Source of the DNA: G963923945 sp965199175
GTDB lineage: Bacteria; Pseudomonadota; Alphaproteobacteria; G963923945
Direction: 5' to 3'
Assembly (NCBI GenBank): GCA_965199175.1
Contig: OZ240684.1
Location: 248,001 to 312,000, forward strand
Length of the DNA: 64,000 nt
The notes under the pieces were generated by a model that searched no databases, was not told the DNA's origin, and saw only the letters and a list, made by a program, of their open reading frames with translations. This document shows, piece by piece, positions 24,380 through 32,714 of the stretch (positions within the stretch are counted from its first letter, which is position 1; each line of letters begins with the position of its first letter). Position numbers and translations under genes: made by a program.

Positions 24380-24893
24380 GATCTTTGGGAATTTAATCCG
24401 GGGATTAGGCACCAACGAACTCACAGATAGCGACGAATATAGGATGACGAATTGACAGTGACGAATTGACAGTGACGAGTTGACAGTGACGAATTTTAGG
24501 TTGCGTCTCATTGACCGCTGTTGTCCCATCTTACCGTGAGCAAGATATCTTTTTAAGATAAAAAGCAAAATCAAAAATCCTCTTAACACTGATTTTTGTG
24601 CGTATTGTTGCACAGGGCAGGATGGTTTTGAGGCTGTTTCAATCTGCTTACTCTGTCGGCTTATTCTGTGAATGATTCATCTGGCTTACCAGGAGACGTG
24701 CAAACTTTGCGAAAACCCGGGAGAGTTGATCAGTTCTGATACAAAGACGGCACCCATCAGCATGAGCGATGACGCGATCCCGATACGGCCGATTGATCAT
24801 GGCTGGACTGATGTGATTGTTATTGGCGGGCGGCTACAGGTCCGCACCCAATCTTTGTTATGGCTGATTTTTGAGGAGAGAATTCCTTCGGGT
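24380..24893. other. Spacer with no supported gene
   Basis: Contains the 14-bp array listed below. An open frame on the plus strand from 24672 crosses into the next gene antisense and has no protein-like features. From 24496 to 24893 nothing else is recognisable. Confidence 0.5.
24446..24495. repeat. 14-bp tandem repeat, 3.5 copies
   Basis: gacgaattgacagt at 24446-24459 and 24460-24473, gacgagttgacagt at 24474-24487, then gacgaatt at 24488-24495. It lies upstream of the nuclease gene. Confidence 0.85.
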
Positions 24894-26138
24894 TTATTGA
24901 CCTGTCCATGTAACCCGCCAGACTACATCGGCGGCATCATCGGCGACCAGGAGGCTCCCGTCACCGGCCACCGCAAGACCGGCTGGTCGACCATAGACTC
25001 CGGCCCGTTTTTCGCCTTCTGCCCAGAAGCCGGTGAGGAAGGATTGGTACCCACCTTCTGGCCCGTCAGGGCCGTTGAACGGAACCCGTACCACCATATA
25101 GCCCCGTGGCTGAGCCGCATTCCAGGAACCATGCAAAGCAACGAACGCATCACCACGATAGGCAGGTGGAAAATTGTCAGCCATATAAAAGGTCAGCCCC
25201 AGAGGTGCTGAATGGGAGCGGAACATCAAATCAGGGACAAGACTCCGGGCAACCAGATCCGGGCGAATATCAGCAAAATCCGGTTGTGGATGAGAACCAA
25301 GATAGGCGTATGGCCACCCATAAAATCCGCCGCGCTGTACCCGGGTCAGATAATCAGGGACCAATTCATCGCCCAGACCATCACGCTCATTGACCACCGT
25401 GTAGAGGTCATCGGAACCGGGATAAAAAGCCATACCGACCGGGTTACGTAACCCGGAAGCAAATGTTCCGAGATGATCTCCCTCGATGGTAAATTCCTGG
25501 ATGGTTGCCCGGGGTTCATCTTCCTCCCGGATGTTGCCGAATGAACCAACCGCGACGTAAAAACGCTGACCATCAGGCGCAAACACCAGATTACGGGTCC
25601 AATGTCCCAGGCCGGAACCCAGAACTCCCGACTGGGTGACGGCTTCGATAGGCCCCATGCGGTCACTATGTGGCTTTGGGTACCCAACCCGCCAAACCCC
25701 CCGGGTGTCAGCGATATAAAGCCAGTTTTGATGAATTGCCAGACCATAGGGCCGAAAAAATCCCTTAACATAAATATGGCGGGTTTCGGCAACACCATCC
25801 CCATCCTGATCACGCAGGAGGGTGATTGTCCCCGGACGGCTTTGAGCCAGAAAAACATCACCGTTTTCAGCAACAATCAATGTGCGGGCATCCTCGACAG
25901 TGTCGGCGAATCGATTAACGCGAAACCCTTCAGGGGCCCGGGGAACCCAATCTTCGGGAGGTTCAAGGATACGCGGCGGGTTGGCTTTGCCCGGTGTTGC
26001 AAACGGAGCAGGCAGAGCAATGGCCGATTGATCAAATGATACACCCGGCGGGACATCGCCAGCCCTGACATCAAAGGCTGCCAGACCAATGCCTAAGCTG
26101 AGGACCAGAATACTTCCGCAGCACAACAAAATATTCAT
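24894..26138 (-). CDS. PQQ-type sugar/sorbosone dehydrogenase-like beta-propeller
   Basis: Predicted periplasmic protein of the soluble glucose/sorbosone dehydrogenase family (six-bladed propeller, usually PQQ-binding). A signal peptide (about 1-26, ending FDVRAG) precedes the propeller. Family segments are APEGFRVNRFAD, EDARTLIVAENGDVFLAQS, GLGHWTRNLVFAPDGQRFYVAVGS, GLRNPVGMAFYPGSDDLY, RGGFYGWPYAYLG, APLGLTFY and FVALHGSWN. Length 414 is usual. Whether PQQ is bound and which sugar is used cannot be told; no PQQ biosynthesis gene is in the window. Confidence 0.88.
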   Translation of the reverse strand: MNILLCCGSILVLSLGIGLAAFDVRAGDVPPGVSFDQSAIALPAPFATPGKANPPRILEPPEDWVPRAPEGFRVNRFADTVEDARTLIVAENGDVFLAQSRPGTITLLRDQDGDGVAETRHIYVKGFFRPYGLAIHQNWLYIADTRGVWRVGYPKPHSDRMGPIEAVTQSGVLGSGLGHWTRNLVFAPDGQRFYVAVGSFGNIREEDEPRATIQEFTIEGDHLGTFASGLRNPVGMAFYPGSDDLYTVVNERDGLGDELVPDYLTRVQRGGFYGWPYAYLGSHPQPDFADIRPDLVARSLVPDLMFRSHSAPLGLTFYMADNFPPAYRGDAFVALHGSWNAAQPRGYMVVRVPFNGPDGPEGGYQSFLTGFWAEGEKRAGVYGRPAGLAVAGDGSLLVADDAADVVWRVTWTGQ

Positions 26139-26196
26139 AAAAAAGCCACCATGATGAAACGTATCCGCCCTGACCAGTTTTTTCCGGGAAACGATT

Positions 26197-26277
26197 TGTG
26201 GAGTGTCATTTTTTGTGGAGTATCATTTACAGGTGGAGTGTCACTTATCAGGTGGAGTGTCACTTATAGAGTGTCAT
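26197..26277. repeat. 17-19 bp tandem repeat, about four copies
   Basis: Degenerate units start at about 26197 and 26214. Two nearly identical units ggtggagtgtcacttat follow (26232-26250 and 26251-26268), then a fragment gagtgtcat. The array sits between the pagL-like stop and the sorbosone-dehydrogenase-like start on the minus strand. Confidence 0.85.
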
Positions 26278-26283
26278 AAGCGG

Positions 26284-27270
26284 TTAAAATCGATAGCCCA
26301 AACGAACACCCAACGTATCCATTCCCTCATTGCTTTTACCCAACAAAGTACCGTTGGAGGCATGATCAATATACGCCGAAATATTGAAATGATCCGTGGT
26401 TTGCCAGCCAATCGACAGGGATTCCCGAAACAACCATAAAGACCCAAGCGATTTAATCTTTGGGTTTTCGGTTTCGGTTTTGCCATTATGGTAGCTCATG
26501 CCGAAAAAGAAATTGATAAAAACCGGTTCCAACGGCCACCATTCCCATGTCAGACCGCCATAGACCTGGCTGGTGTTGTTTTTATTTTCGAGATTGGCGT
26601 GAATGCCCAATGTTGGCCGGGGAGACCAGATATATGCAAGCATATCCGGGGAAGCCAGGAGCAATTCGGCATCAAGGTCAATACCTCTTTCCTTTCGGCG
26701 GCCAACCACCGCAGTATCATGGCGACCAGCCCCAAGGCGAATCTCAGAGAGGAACCCCCAAAGTGGTTGCCAATGCTTTTTTTGCGGTTTGTGATCGGTG
26801 TCCCCGGCTGATTGGCTGATCTGTGCGCTTTGATAGCCGCTGGCCGGGAGTGATGCCATGGTCCTGAAATCGGCACCATTATCGGCAGAGACCTGGTCGG
26901 GTGTCGATGTTGTATTCGCATCCTTTTGCCGGAAAAATTTTTTTTGCCGGCCAAAATTGTCCCGGAAATAAGCCGCCGACAAAGGGGCCGGACTGAGAGG
27001 GACCGGGTTTATAGAGGCCGGATCGAGCGTGCTGGCCTGGTTGTGGCCAAGGTTGTATCCGGGAATAAAGTAAAATTGTCTGGTATATCCGGTTGGGTAA
27101 GATGATCCCTCAACCGCAGGCAGAACATAATTGCCATCATAGTGATACCGATACCCGGATGCTGTTATATCTATTATATCTATGTCCCGGGATGCTGCAT
27201 GGTTGCTCTGTCCTGTGATTGTCATCACAAGCAGAATCAAAACAACCCATTTTCGGGGTATCACCGCCAT
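26284..27270 (-). CDS. PagL-like lipid A 3-O-deacylase / acyloxyacyl hydrolase
   Basis: Outer-membrane barrel lipase predicted to remove the 3-O acyl chain from lipid A. The C-terminal half has the PagL pattern: FINFFFGMSYHNG, FRESLSIGW, and the catalytic region IDHASNG (His and Ser) followed by the Glu in SNEGMDTLGVRLGYRF, with a C-terminal Phe. The N-terminal half carries an unusual insertion of about 100 residues rich in Ser, Pro and Gln before the barrel. ATG 27270 begins a clean signal peptide (MAVIPRKWVVLILLVMTITG); in-frame starts up to 27336 lack a good ribosome-binding site. Confidence 0.82.
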   Translation of the reverse strand: MAVIPRKWVVLILLVMTITGQSNHAASRDIDIIDITASGYRYHYDGNYVLPAVEGSSYPTGYTRQFYFIPGYNLGHNQASTLDPASINPVPLSPAPLSAAYFRDNFGRQKKFFRQKDANTTSTPDQVSADNGADFRTMASLPASGYQSAQISQSAGDTDHKPQKKHWQPLWGFLSEIRLGAGRHDTAVVGRRKERGIDLDAELLLASPDMLAYIWSPRPTLGIHANLENKNNTSQVYGGLTWEWWPLEPVFINFFFGMSYHNGKTETENPKIKSLGSLWLFRESLSIGWQTTDHFNISAYIDHASNGTLLGKSNEGMDTLGVRLGYRF

Positions 27271-27619
27271 ATGAATACAACCATTTCCCTTTCCCAGGAG
27301 ACATGATGGTAAGATTGCGTAAAACACCATTTTCAATCAGGAAAGGCAACTGAAAACAGTCAGTGAAAATAGCCAATGAAAACAGCCAGCATTGCCAGGA
27401 AGAAGAGTGCGTATCTGAAAAGAGGTGGATCTCTGATGGGTACTTTGCCGAATCAATAACACATTAACCCATGTTCAGGTATGATTGGTGAGAGTCTTTC
27501 CTGATGCCGGTTTTTGGCTTCTTTTGGCTCCGGTTTTTTGGCCTGGTGGGTTGCTCTGTGCCTTTCTCGTTTCCTTAACGTATCTGGCTGTTTATTTCTG
27601 ACTTCTTTCGGATGCTATC
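27271..27619. other. Divergent spacer between the pagL-like gene and the SpoIIE regulator
   Basis: No gene supported. Promoters for both flanking genes should lie here, but I see no clear -35/-10 pair. A 13-bp triple repeat is listed separately. Confidence 0.5.
27351..27389. repeat. 13-bp tandem repeat, three copies
   Basis: tgaaaacagtcag (27351-27363), tgaaaatagccaa (27364-27376) and tgaaaacagccag (27377-27389). Confidence 0.85.
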
Positions 27620-29629
27620 ATGACAAAACCTCTGTGTCGCATTGATCTTTATGGATATGAGTCGGGTCGCGGTGATCTCAGTGATTTTGCTAAGGGGTTC
27701 AATGCCCGGCCATGCGGAATTCTGGATGATGGAACCCCTCTGCCCTCTCCGGGAAAGGATGCTGAGGCAGATTGCCGGGTGGTTGTTTGTGGTCACCCGA
27801 CTGAAGAGCGGTTACGCCGGATCATGGAGGCAGGCTTTTCAGGATGTTGCGAGACCGATTGCGATCCTGAAACAGTTCATACTCTCTGTCATTCCTTGTC
27901 ATCTTCGCCGGGTTGGGGATTCTTTTTATGTTTATCGACCGAGGTGGCTTACCGGATCAATTTAGCAACACTGCTGGTCGGGATTATCCGCTCTTACACC
28001 GAGGCTCAAAGTCTTGACTGGTCCCTGGTTGAAACGGTTCTGCAAGAAGCCCTTTCTAATGCCATTATTCATGGGAATCTGGGGGTTGAAAGCCACACAC
28101 GCGGCGATGTGGAGGGTTTTGCAACCTTTTCCCAAACCCTGAATGTGAGATTAGAAGATCCGCGATTTTCGCGCCGTGTTGTCAGCATCCGGGGATGGGC
28201 CGGGCCGGGGGCTGAACTTGGTATCGAAATTCGCGACCAGGGCAATGGATATACTCTTTCCCAGACCAGGACCGGGGATGATCAGGATGCCTATGGCCGG
28301 GGTATCACGATCATTCAGTCTTGCGTGAAATCGGTTTCCTGTTTCGATGAAGGACGGGGTGTCCGGATCATATTTGCCCTGGATCAGACAGATGAACAGC
28401 CAGAAATTTCTTTTTCTCAGACCTCTCTGCTCCCTGTAAAAACCGCCACACCAATACCGGATCAGGGCCTTAATTTTGCAACATTGGAAACACCGGTTTT
28501 GGTGGTTGATGATGATTTTGTCAGCCGGGAATTGATCATTTCTTATCTGTTGGAGGCAGGGTTTCGGAATATTGATGCTGCTGAAAATGGTCTTCAGGCT
28601 CTGGAAAAAATTCAAAGCAGCACACCGGGGTTGTTGATCCTTGATATCGTCATGCCGGAGATGAACGGCCTGGAATTGTGCCAGCGTTTGCGCTGCGATA
28701 GCGCATATCGCGGGTTACCGATTTTGGTTCAGACCGCGCATGATAAACCCGATGACCGGCGAAAAGTTTTTGCTGCCGGAGCAACCGATTTGGTTTTCAA
28801 ACCCATCCATGCAGAAGAATTGGTGGCCCGGGTGCGTATTCATATTGAAAATATGTTGTTGGTTCGCAGCATGCGCCGTTATCAGGAGCGGGTTGCCCAT
28901 GAATTATCATTTGCCCGGCGCATGCAGCTTGACATGTTGCCGGGTGCTGAAGATCTGGATGCCATTCATCGCCGGTACGGGGTGCGTATTCTGAGTCATT
29001 TTGCACCATCTTCGGAGCTGGGAGGTGACTTCTGGGGTGTGTTTGGGATCAATGAAAAGATGTTGGGAATCTATGTGGTTGATTTTACCGGTCATGGTGT
29101 CATGTCGGCTCTGAATACTGTGCGTTTGCATACGATGCTGCATGAGATTCCTCTGGTGCTGGCTGATTCTTCAGCCTTTACTGAGGAAGTGAATGCCCGT
29201 TTAACCGATTTGTTACCGGTGGGCCAGTTTGCCACCATTATCTACGGAACCCTGGATATCGAAAAAAATCTCTTTACCTATTCGGCGGCGGCGGCCCCCA
29301 ACCCCATATCGGGATCTGACCAGTCCCCGGTCAGATTCTATGATGGTTCGGGTATGCCGTTGGGTATTTCCAAAAGTACCAGGCATCCCAAACGTGAAAT
29401 TCCGGTCTCACAAGGCGGATTTATTTTGCTCTATAGCGATGCTTTGACTGAATCTTTGGATGCGTCTGGCACTATGTTTGGCGATCAGCGTCTTTTGAAA
29501 TTGGTTCGGGAAGCCCGGGATGCTGCTGATGGTGGGCCTTTTTTAGATGATCTCCTGTCGCGCTTTAAAGCCGCGGTCAACACCCCGCTGGATGACGATC
29601 TGACAGCGATTTGTCTCATGAGAGACTGA
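27620..29629 (+). CDS. HATPase-REC-SpoIIE (PP2C) partner-switching regulator
   Basis: The 669-residue cytoplasmic regulator has four parts. Residues 1 to about 100 look like a decayed receiver domain (CGHPTEERLRRIMEAGFSG, no phospho-Asp). About 105-270 is an RsbW-like HATPase with N box EALSNAIIHGN, G1 DQGNGY and G2 YGRGITII. About 295-415 is an intact receiver with acidic pocket VVDDD, phospho-Asp in LDIVMPEMNG and Lys in VFKPIHAEEL. About 430-669 is a SpoIIE phosphatase with metal sites GGDFWG, DFTGHG, YSDALTE and DDDLTAI. Having both an anti-sigma-type kinase and a phosphatase in one chain suggests phosphorelay control of an STAS antagonist, which is not encoded here. Confidence 0.88.
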   Translation: MTKPLCRIDLYGYESGRGDLSDFAKGFNARPCGILDDGTPLPSPGKDAEADCRVVVCGHPTEERLRRIMEAGFSGCCETDCDPETVHTLCHSLSSSPGWGFFLCLSTEVAYRINLATLLVGIIRSYTEAQSLDWSLVETVLQEALSNAIIHGNLGVESHTRGDVEGFATFSQTLNVRLEDPRFSRRVVSIRGWAGPGAELGIEIRDQGNGYTLSQTRTGDDQDAYGRGITIIQSCVKSVSCFDEGRGVRIIFALDQTDEQPEISFSQTSLLPVKTATPIPDQGLNFATLETPVLVVDDDFVSRELIISYLLEAGFRNIDAAENGLQALEKIQSSTPGLLILDIVMPEMNGLELCQRLRCDSAYRGLPILVQTAHDKPDDRRKVFAAGATDLVFKPIHAEELVARVRIHIENMLLVRSMRRYQERVAHELSFARRMQLDMLPGAEDLDAIHRRYGVRILSHFAPSSELGGDFWGVFGINEKMLGIYVVDFTGHGVMSALNTVRLHTMLHEIPLVLADSSAFTEEVNARLTDLLPVGQFATIIYGTLDIEKNLFTYSAAAAPNPISGSDQSPVRFYDGSGMPLGISKSTRHPKREIPVSQGGFILLYSDALTESLDASGTMFGDQRLLKLVREARDAADGGPFLDDLLSRFKAAVNTPLDDDLTAICLMRD

Positions 29630-29786
29630 GAGTCGGTTATTCCTGACAATCAATGCCTGAATGTTTCTCTGCCAGGGTATGTATGGTTCCGTGTCAAATC
29701 AAACGGGGGTGAATCATTCAATATCGCTTTTATCCGGACAGAGATCAGAATGGCATGGCCGGTATGGTGTGTGTTTAGTTGTGTGC

Positions 29787-30533
29787 TCAGTTGTTTTCAG
29801 GCTCAAGAATCCTGACACAGTCACCAATACCTGATTTTAAAACACCAGCAGCGCAACCATTATGAGTGGCAAGTTCAATCAGGCCGTTGGAATTTTCATA
29901 CCAAAAACTTTCCCCGACCGGGACATCGGAAAATGTTGTGGCCTGAGTGAGACAATCGTCACCGATTTGGATGCGGCTACCGGCTGTTACATGGCGGGCC
30001 CGCAGGCCGGTGATGAGATTCCCGAAATGATCCTGATAGAGGATGATTGCCGCATCGCCGGGAAGGTCTTGACCCACTGGTTTTGTGGCTTTTTGGGTTT
30101 CCGGAAAGTCACCATTGGCAATTTTGGCGGCAACCGGGGCAAACAGATCACGGCCATGAAACGAGCTGGATAACCGATTGGGTTGCCAGGTGATTTTTTT
30201 CCAGACAACCGGATCCCCGTCCTGGGTGGCATGGTTGGCAGTAACGGCCAATAATCCGTTATCCGGCCCGATGAAACACTGCTCACGGGTTTTGAGAAGC
30301 AGGGCATCGCGCGTCCCGCCAACACCTGGATCAACCACGGCAACAAAGATCGATCCCGGCGGGAATACCCGGTGATAGGCCGCCAGCAGATACGCAGCCA
30401 GATCGGGTCGGCAGGCCGGGGCATCATGGCACAGATCAATAACCGGGCACCTGACCATCCGGGCGGCAAGCACCGCTTTCATCTGGCCGACATAGGGTCC
30501 TTCCAGGCCGAAATCAGTAAACAGGACAATCAT
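29787..30533 (-). CDS. SAM hydrolase (DUF62 / SAM hydroxide adenosyltransferase)
   Basis: Predicted to hydrolyse S-adenosylmethionine to adenosine and methionine. The 248-residue protein shows the DUF62 signatures: FTDFGLEGPYVGQMK at the N-terminus, VVDPGVGGTRDALLLKT, FIGPDNGLL and SSFHGRDLFAPVAA, plus DHFGNLITG near 170. Fluorinase and chlorinase share the fold, but the ordinary bacterial DUF62 context and length favour the hydrolase. It stands alone on the minus strand between two plus-strand genes. Confidence 0.9.
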   Translation of the reverse strand: MIVLFTDFGLEGPYVGQMKAVLAARMVRCPVIDLCHDAPACRPDLAAYLLAAYHRVFPPGSIFVAVVDPGVGGTRDALLLKTREQCFIGPDNGLLAVTANHATQDGDPVVWKKITWQPNRLSSSFHGRDLFAPVAAKIANGDFPETQKATKPVGQDLPGDAAIILYQDHFGNLITGLRARHVTAGSRIQIGDDCLTQATTFSDVPVGESFWYENSNGLIELATHNGCAAGVLKSGIGDCVRILEPENN

Positions 30534-30598
30534 CAGGGGGAATCAAAGAGGCACGAGTCGTGACGAACCAAAGCAGTCCTTAAGCATAAAGGGTTGCG

Positions 30599-30808
30599 GT
30601 GAGAAGACCACCTGAAAAACAGACTGAGGGTGTTTTGGTATCGGTGTTTGGGTGTTTTCTGGTCTTTCCGGTGATTTTTTGTTTCATACTCCTTAAATTT
30701 TGCGGGTTTTGTGGATTTTGGTTTTCCTGGCCTTCGGGTATATGTCTGTATTACTGGTTGATTCTTGGTGGGGGTATTGGCGCGATGACTGGCGGGCAAA
30801 CAGTTTAA
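30599..30808 (+). CDS. Small glycine-rich membrane protein (uncharacterised)
   Basis: Candidate 69-residue protein starting at GTG 30599, with AAAGGG five bases upstream (a good ribosome-binding site). A short basic N-terminus (RRPPEKQTEG) is followed by a strongly hydrophobic helix (VLVSVFGCFLVFPVIFCFILL), a Cys/Trp/Phe-rich linker and a second hydrophobic, glycine-zipper-like end (WLILGGGIGAMTGG). I recognise no family. Its last codons and stop form the first unit of a 71-bp tandem repeat, so copies of its 3' end follow it. Coding status is plausible, not certain. Confidence 0.42.
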   Translation: MRRPPEKQTEGVLVSVFGCFLVFPVIFCFILLKFCGFCGFWFSWPSGICLYYWLILGGGIGAMTGGQTV

Positions 30809-30962
30809 CAAGCAATCAGAATTACTGGTGGATTCTTGGTGGGGGTATTGGCGCGATGACCGGCGGGCAAACAGTTTAACAAGCAATCAGAATTACTGGT
30901 GGATTCTTGGTGGGGGTATTGGCGCGATGACTGGCGGGCAAACAGTTTAACAAGCAATCAGA
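30751..30962. repeat. 71-bp tandem repeat, three copies
   Basis: Units start at 30751, 30822 and 30893; the third ends at about 30962. They differ at only a few positions. Read on the plus strand each unit encodes YW(L/W)ILGGGIGAMTGGQTV and a TAA stop (30806, 30877 and 30948), followed by caagcaatcaga. The first unit is the 3' end of the small ORF at 30599. The period is not a multiple of three, so the later units are not in frame with the first. Confidence 0.95.
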
Positions 30963-31114
30963 CAAAAAATTAAAAAAGCAAAAATGATGATCTTGCTGTT
31001 TCCCGAATGCCTGGGCTAAGTTCTGCCCGTCCTGGCTTATGGATGCGATGACGTTGACTTTAAGGCAGGTCAGGCACTTTGGTTTAACTTTACAGATAAA
31101 GGGTGACAGAAAAT
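30963..31114. other. Spacer upstream of the MaoC-like gene
   Basis: Together with the repeat units it makes about 300 bases (30809-31114) without a gene. No hairpin or promoter stands out. Confidence 0.4.
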
Positions 31115-31576
31115 ATGATGTCCAATGACAGCACTTCTTCACATAATGATACGCTTCACGGCTATTTCATTGAGGATCTCTCAGTTGGTATGGATGCCGC
31201 GATGGCCAAGACGGTAACCGAGGCCGATATTGTTGCTTTTGCCGGGGTATCAGGGGATTTCAACCCGGTCCATGTGAATGAGAGCTTTGCTCAGACAACA
31301 TTGTTCAAAAAGCGGATTGCCCATGGCATGTTATCGGCCAGCTTCATTTCTGCGGTTCTGGGCTGTAAACTTCCTGGTCCGGGCTGTATTTATCTCAAGC
31401 AATCTCTGAAATTTCTGGCTCCGGTCATGATTGGTGATACAGTCACAGCCCGGGTTACAGTCACCGCGATTGATCCTGAAAAAAAGCGGGTTACCCTGGA
31501 TACCAGCTGTGAGATAGAGGGCAAGGTTGTTCTGGCTGGTGAGGCTTCATTGATGGTGTCTTCGCGTTCATCCTGA
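31115..31576 (+). CDS. phaJ: MaoC-like (R)-specific enoyl-CoA hydratase
   Basis: Hot-dog-fold hydratase of the PhaJ/MaoC type, converting trans-2-enoyl-CoA to (R)-3-hydroxyacyl-CoA. The hydratase motif is intact: FAGVSGDFNPVHVNESFA with the catalytic Asp and His, then KKRIAHGMLSASFISAVLG. The start is ATG 31115 (or 31118), with AAAGGG about 11 bases upstream; an in-frame GTG at 31103 is less likely. Length 153 is typical. No PHA synthase or beta-oxidation gene is adjacent, so the specific pathway is open. Confidence 0.85.
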   Translation: MMSNDSTSSHNDTLHGYFIEDLSVGMDAAMAKTVTEADIVAFAGVSGDFNPVHVNESFAQTTLFKKRIAHGMLSASFISAVLGCKLPGPGCIYLKQSLKFLAPVMIGDTVTARVTVTAIDPEKKRVTLDTSCEIEGKVVLAGEASLMVSSRSS

Positions 31577-31700
31577 AAAGGGTGACTGTTTACGGAGCGG
31601 CGATGGCGGCGTTTGTCCCTGGTTGTTTGGTCCGGTTGGCCGGGGCAATTTCGCGATACCATGCCGGAAACCGTTCCGGAAACTGTTCCGGAAACACTGT

Positions 31701-32711
31701 ATGAAGCTCTATCGTCATGGTGCTGATATGCCTGATCATGCCCGGGGTGGGGCGGTTGCCTTGGGAAATTTCGATGGTATCCATCTTGGGCACCGGGCTG
31801 TTTTGACCCAGGCGGCGATGCGGGCCGATGACCTGGGCGGGGTATTTGGCGTGGTGACGTTTGACCCGCATCCGCGGCGATTTTTTCGCCCTGAGGAGCC
31901 ACCGTTTCAGATCACGCCATTATGTGCCAAGGCTCGTATCCTTGAGGATATGGGGGTGGATGTGGTCTATGCTCTCACATTTGATGCGGGTCTGGCTGAT
32001 TTGTCACCGGCGGCATTTGTCGACGAGATTTTAGTGGCCCGGCTAGGGGTGCGGTGCGTTGTAACCGGTGCAGATTTTATGTTTGGCAAAGGACGCAGAG
32101 GGACCCAAACCGAGCTGATGGCTTTGGCTGCTGAACGAGGTTTTGACTATGTGAGCGTTCCGATCTGTCACCAGGAAAATGATCAGCCTTACGCATCAAC
32201 CTCTATTCGTGATTATTTGCGGGCTGGTGATATGAAACAGGCAGCCAGGCTTCTTGGCCGGGCCTGGGAAGTTGAGGGCCAGGTCAAAAAAGGAGAACAG
32301 CGGGGACGGCATATCGGTTTTCCGACTGCCAATGTACAGATTGAGGATTATATCCGTCCGGCTTTGGGGGTTTATGCGGTCTTTGTTGCTCTTTCTTCAT
32401 CCGGCAGGAAACAGCAATCCTGGCATCCGGCGGTGGCCAATTATGGTCATCGTCCGACATTTGGTTCTCAGGCGCCGCTGTTGGAGATTCATGTCCTGGA
32501 TTATGACGGGGACCTTTACGACCAGTCTGTGCGGGTAGGTTTTATTGATTTTATCCGTCCCGAACAGAATTTTGAGAATGTTGCCGTTTTGCGTGATCAT
32601 ATAGATCGTGATTGTCAAACCGCGCGGGCTGTTTTATCTCAAACCGATATTCCCACCGATATTCCCTCAGCATGGATGGTTGATCCGGCATCTCTTAAGA
32701 GAGTCAGCTAA
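31701..32711 (+). CDS. ribF: Bifunctional riboflavin kinase / FAD synthetase RibF
   Basis: Makes FMN and FAD from riboflavin. The N-terminal adenylyltransferase domain has GNFDGIHLGHRAVL (about 22-35), VVTGADFMFGKGRRGT and STSIRDYLRAGD. The C-terminal kinase domain has GRHIGFPTANV and ANYGHRPTF. The frame is open upstream to 31623, across a CCGGAAAC repeat, but ATG 31701 gives the normal N-terminus KLYRHG and 336 residues. It lies three bases before ileS, and ribF-ileS-lspA is a common bacterial arrangement. Confidence 0.94.
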   Translation: MKLYRHGADMPDHARGGAVALGNFDGIHLGHRAVLTQAAMRADDLGGVFGVVTFDPHPRRFFRPEEPPFQITPLCAKARILEDMGVDVVYALTFDAGLADLSPAAFVDEILVARLGVRCVVTGADFMFGKGRRGTQTELMALAAERGFDYVSVPICHQENDQPYASTSIRDYLRAGDMKQAARLLGRAWEVEGQVKKGEQRGRHIGFPTANVQIEDYIRPALGVYAVFVALSSSGRKQQSWHPAVANYGHRPTFGSQAPLLEIHVLDYDGDLYDQSVRVGFIDFIRPEQNFENVAVLRDHIDRDCQTARAVLSQTDIPTDIPSAWMVDPASLKRVS

Positions 32712-32714
32712 AAG

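Noticed and set aside
24672..25211. Plus-strand frame of 179 codons
   Set aside because: Mostly antisense to the sorbosone-dehydrogenase-like gene, with Pro/Arg-rich shadow composition and no domain.
30533..30886. Minus-strand frame of 117 codons through the 71-bp repeat
   Set aside because: Low-complexity translation of repeats; the frame changes from copy to copy and there is no ribosome-binding site.
30751..30962. Possible CRISPR array (regular 71-bp repeats)
   Set aside because: Units are contiguous without spacers, longer than CRISPR repeats, only three, and encode a peptide end with stop; no cas gene is near.
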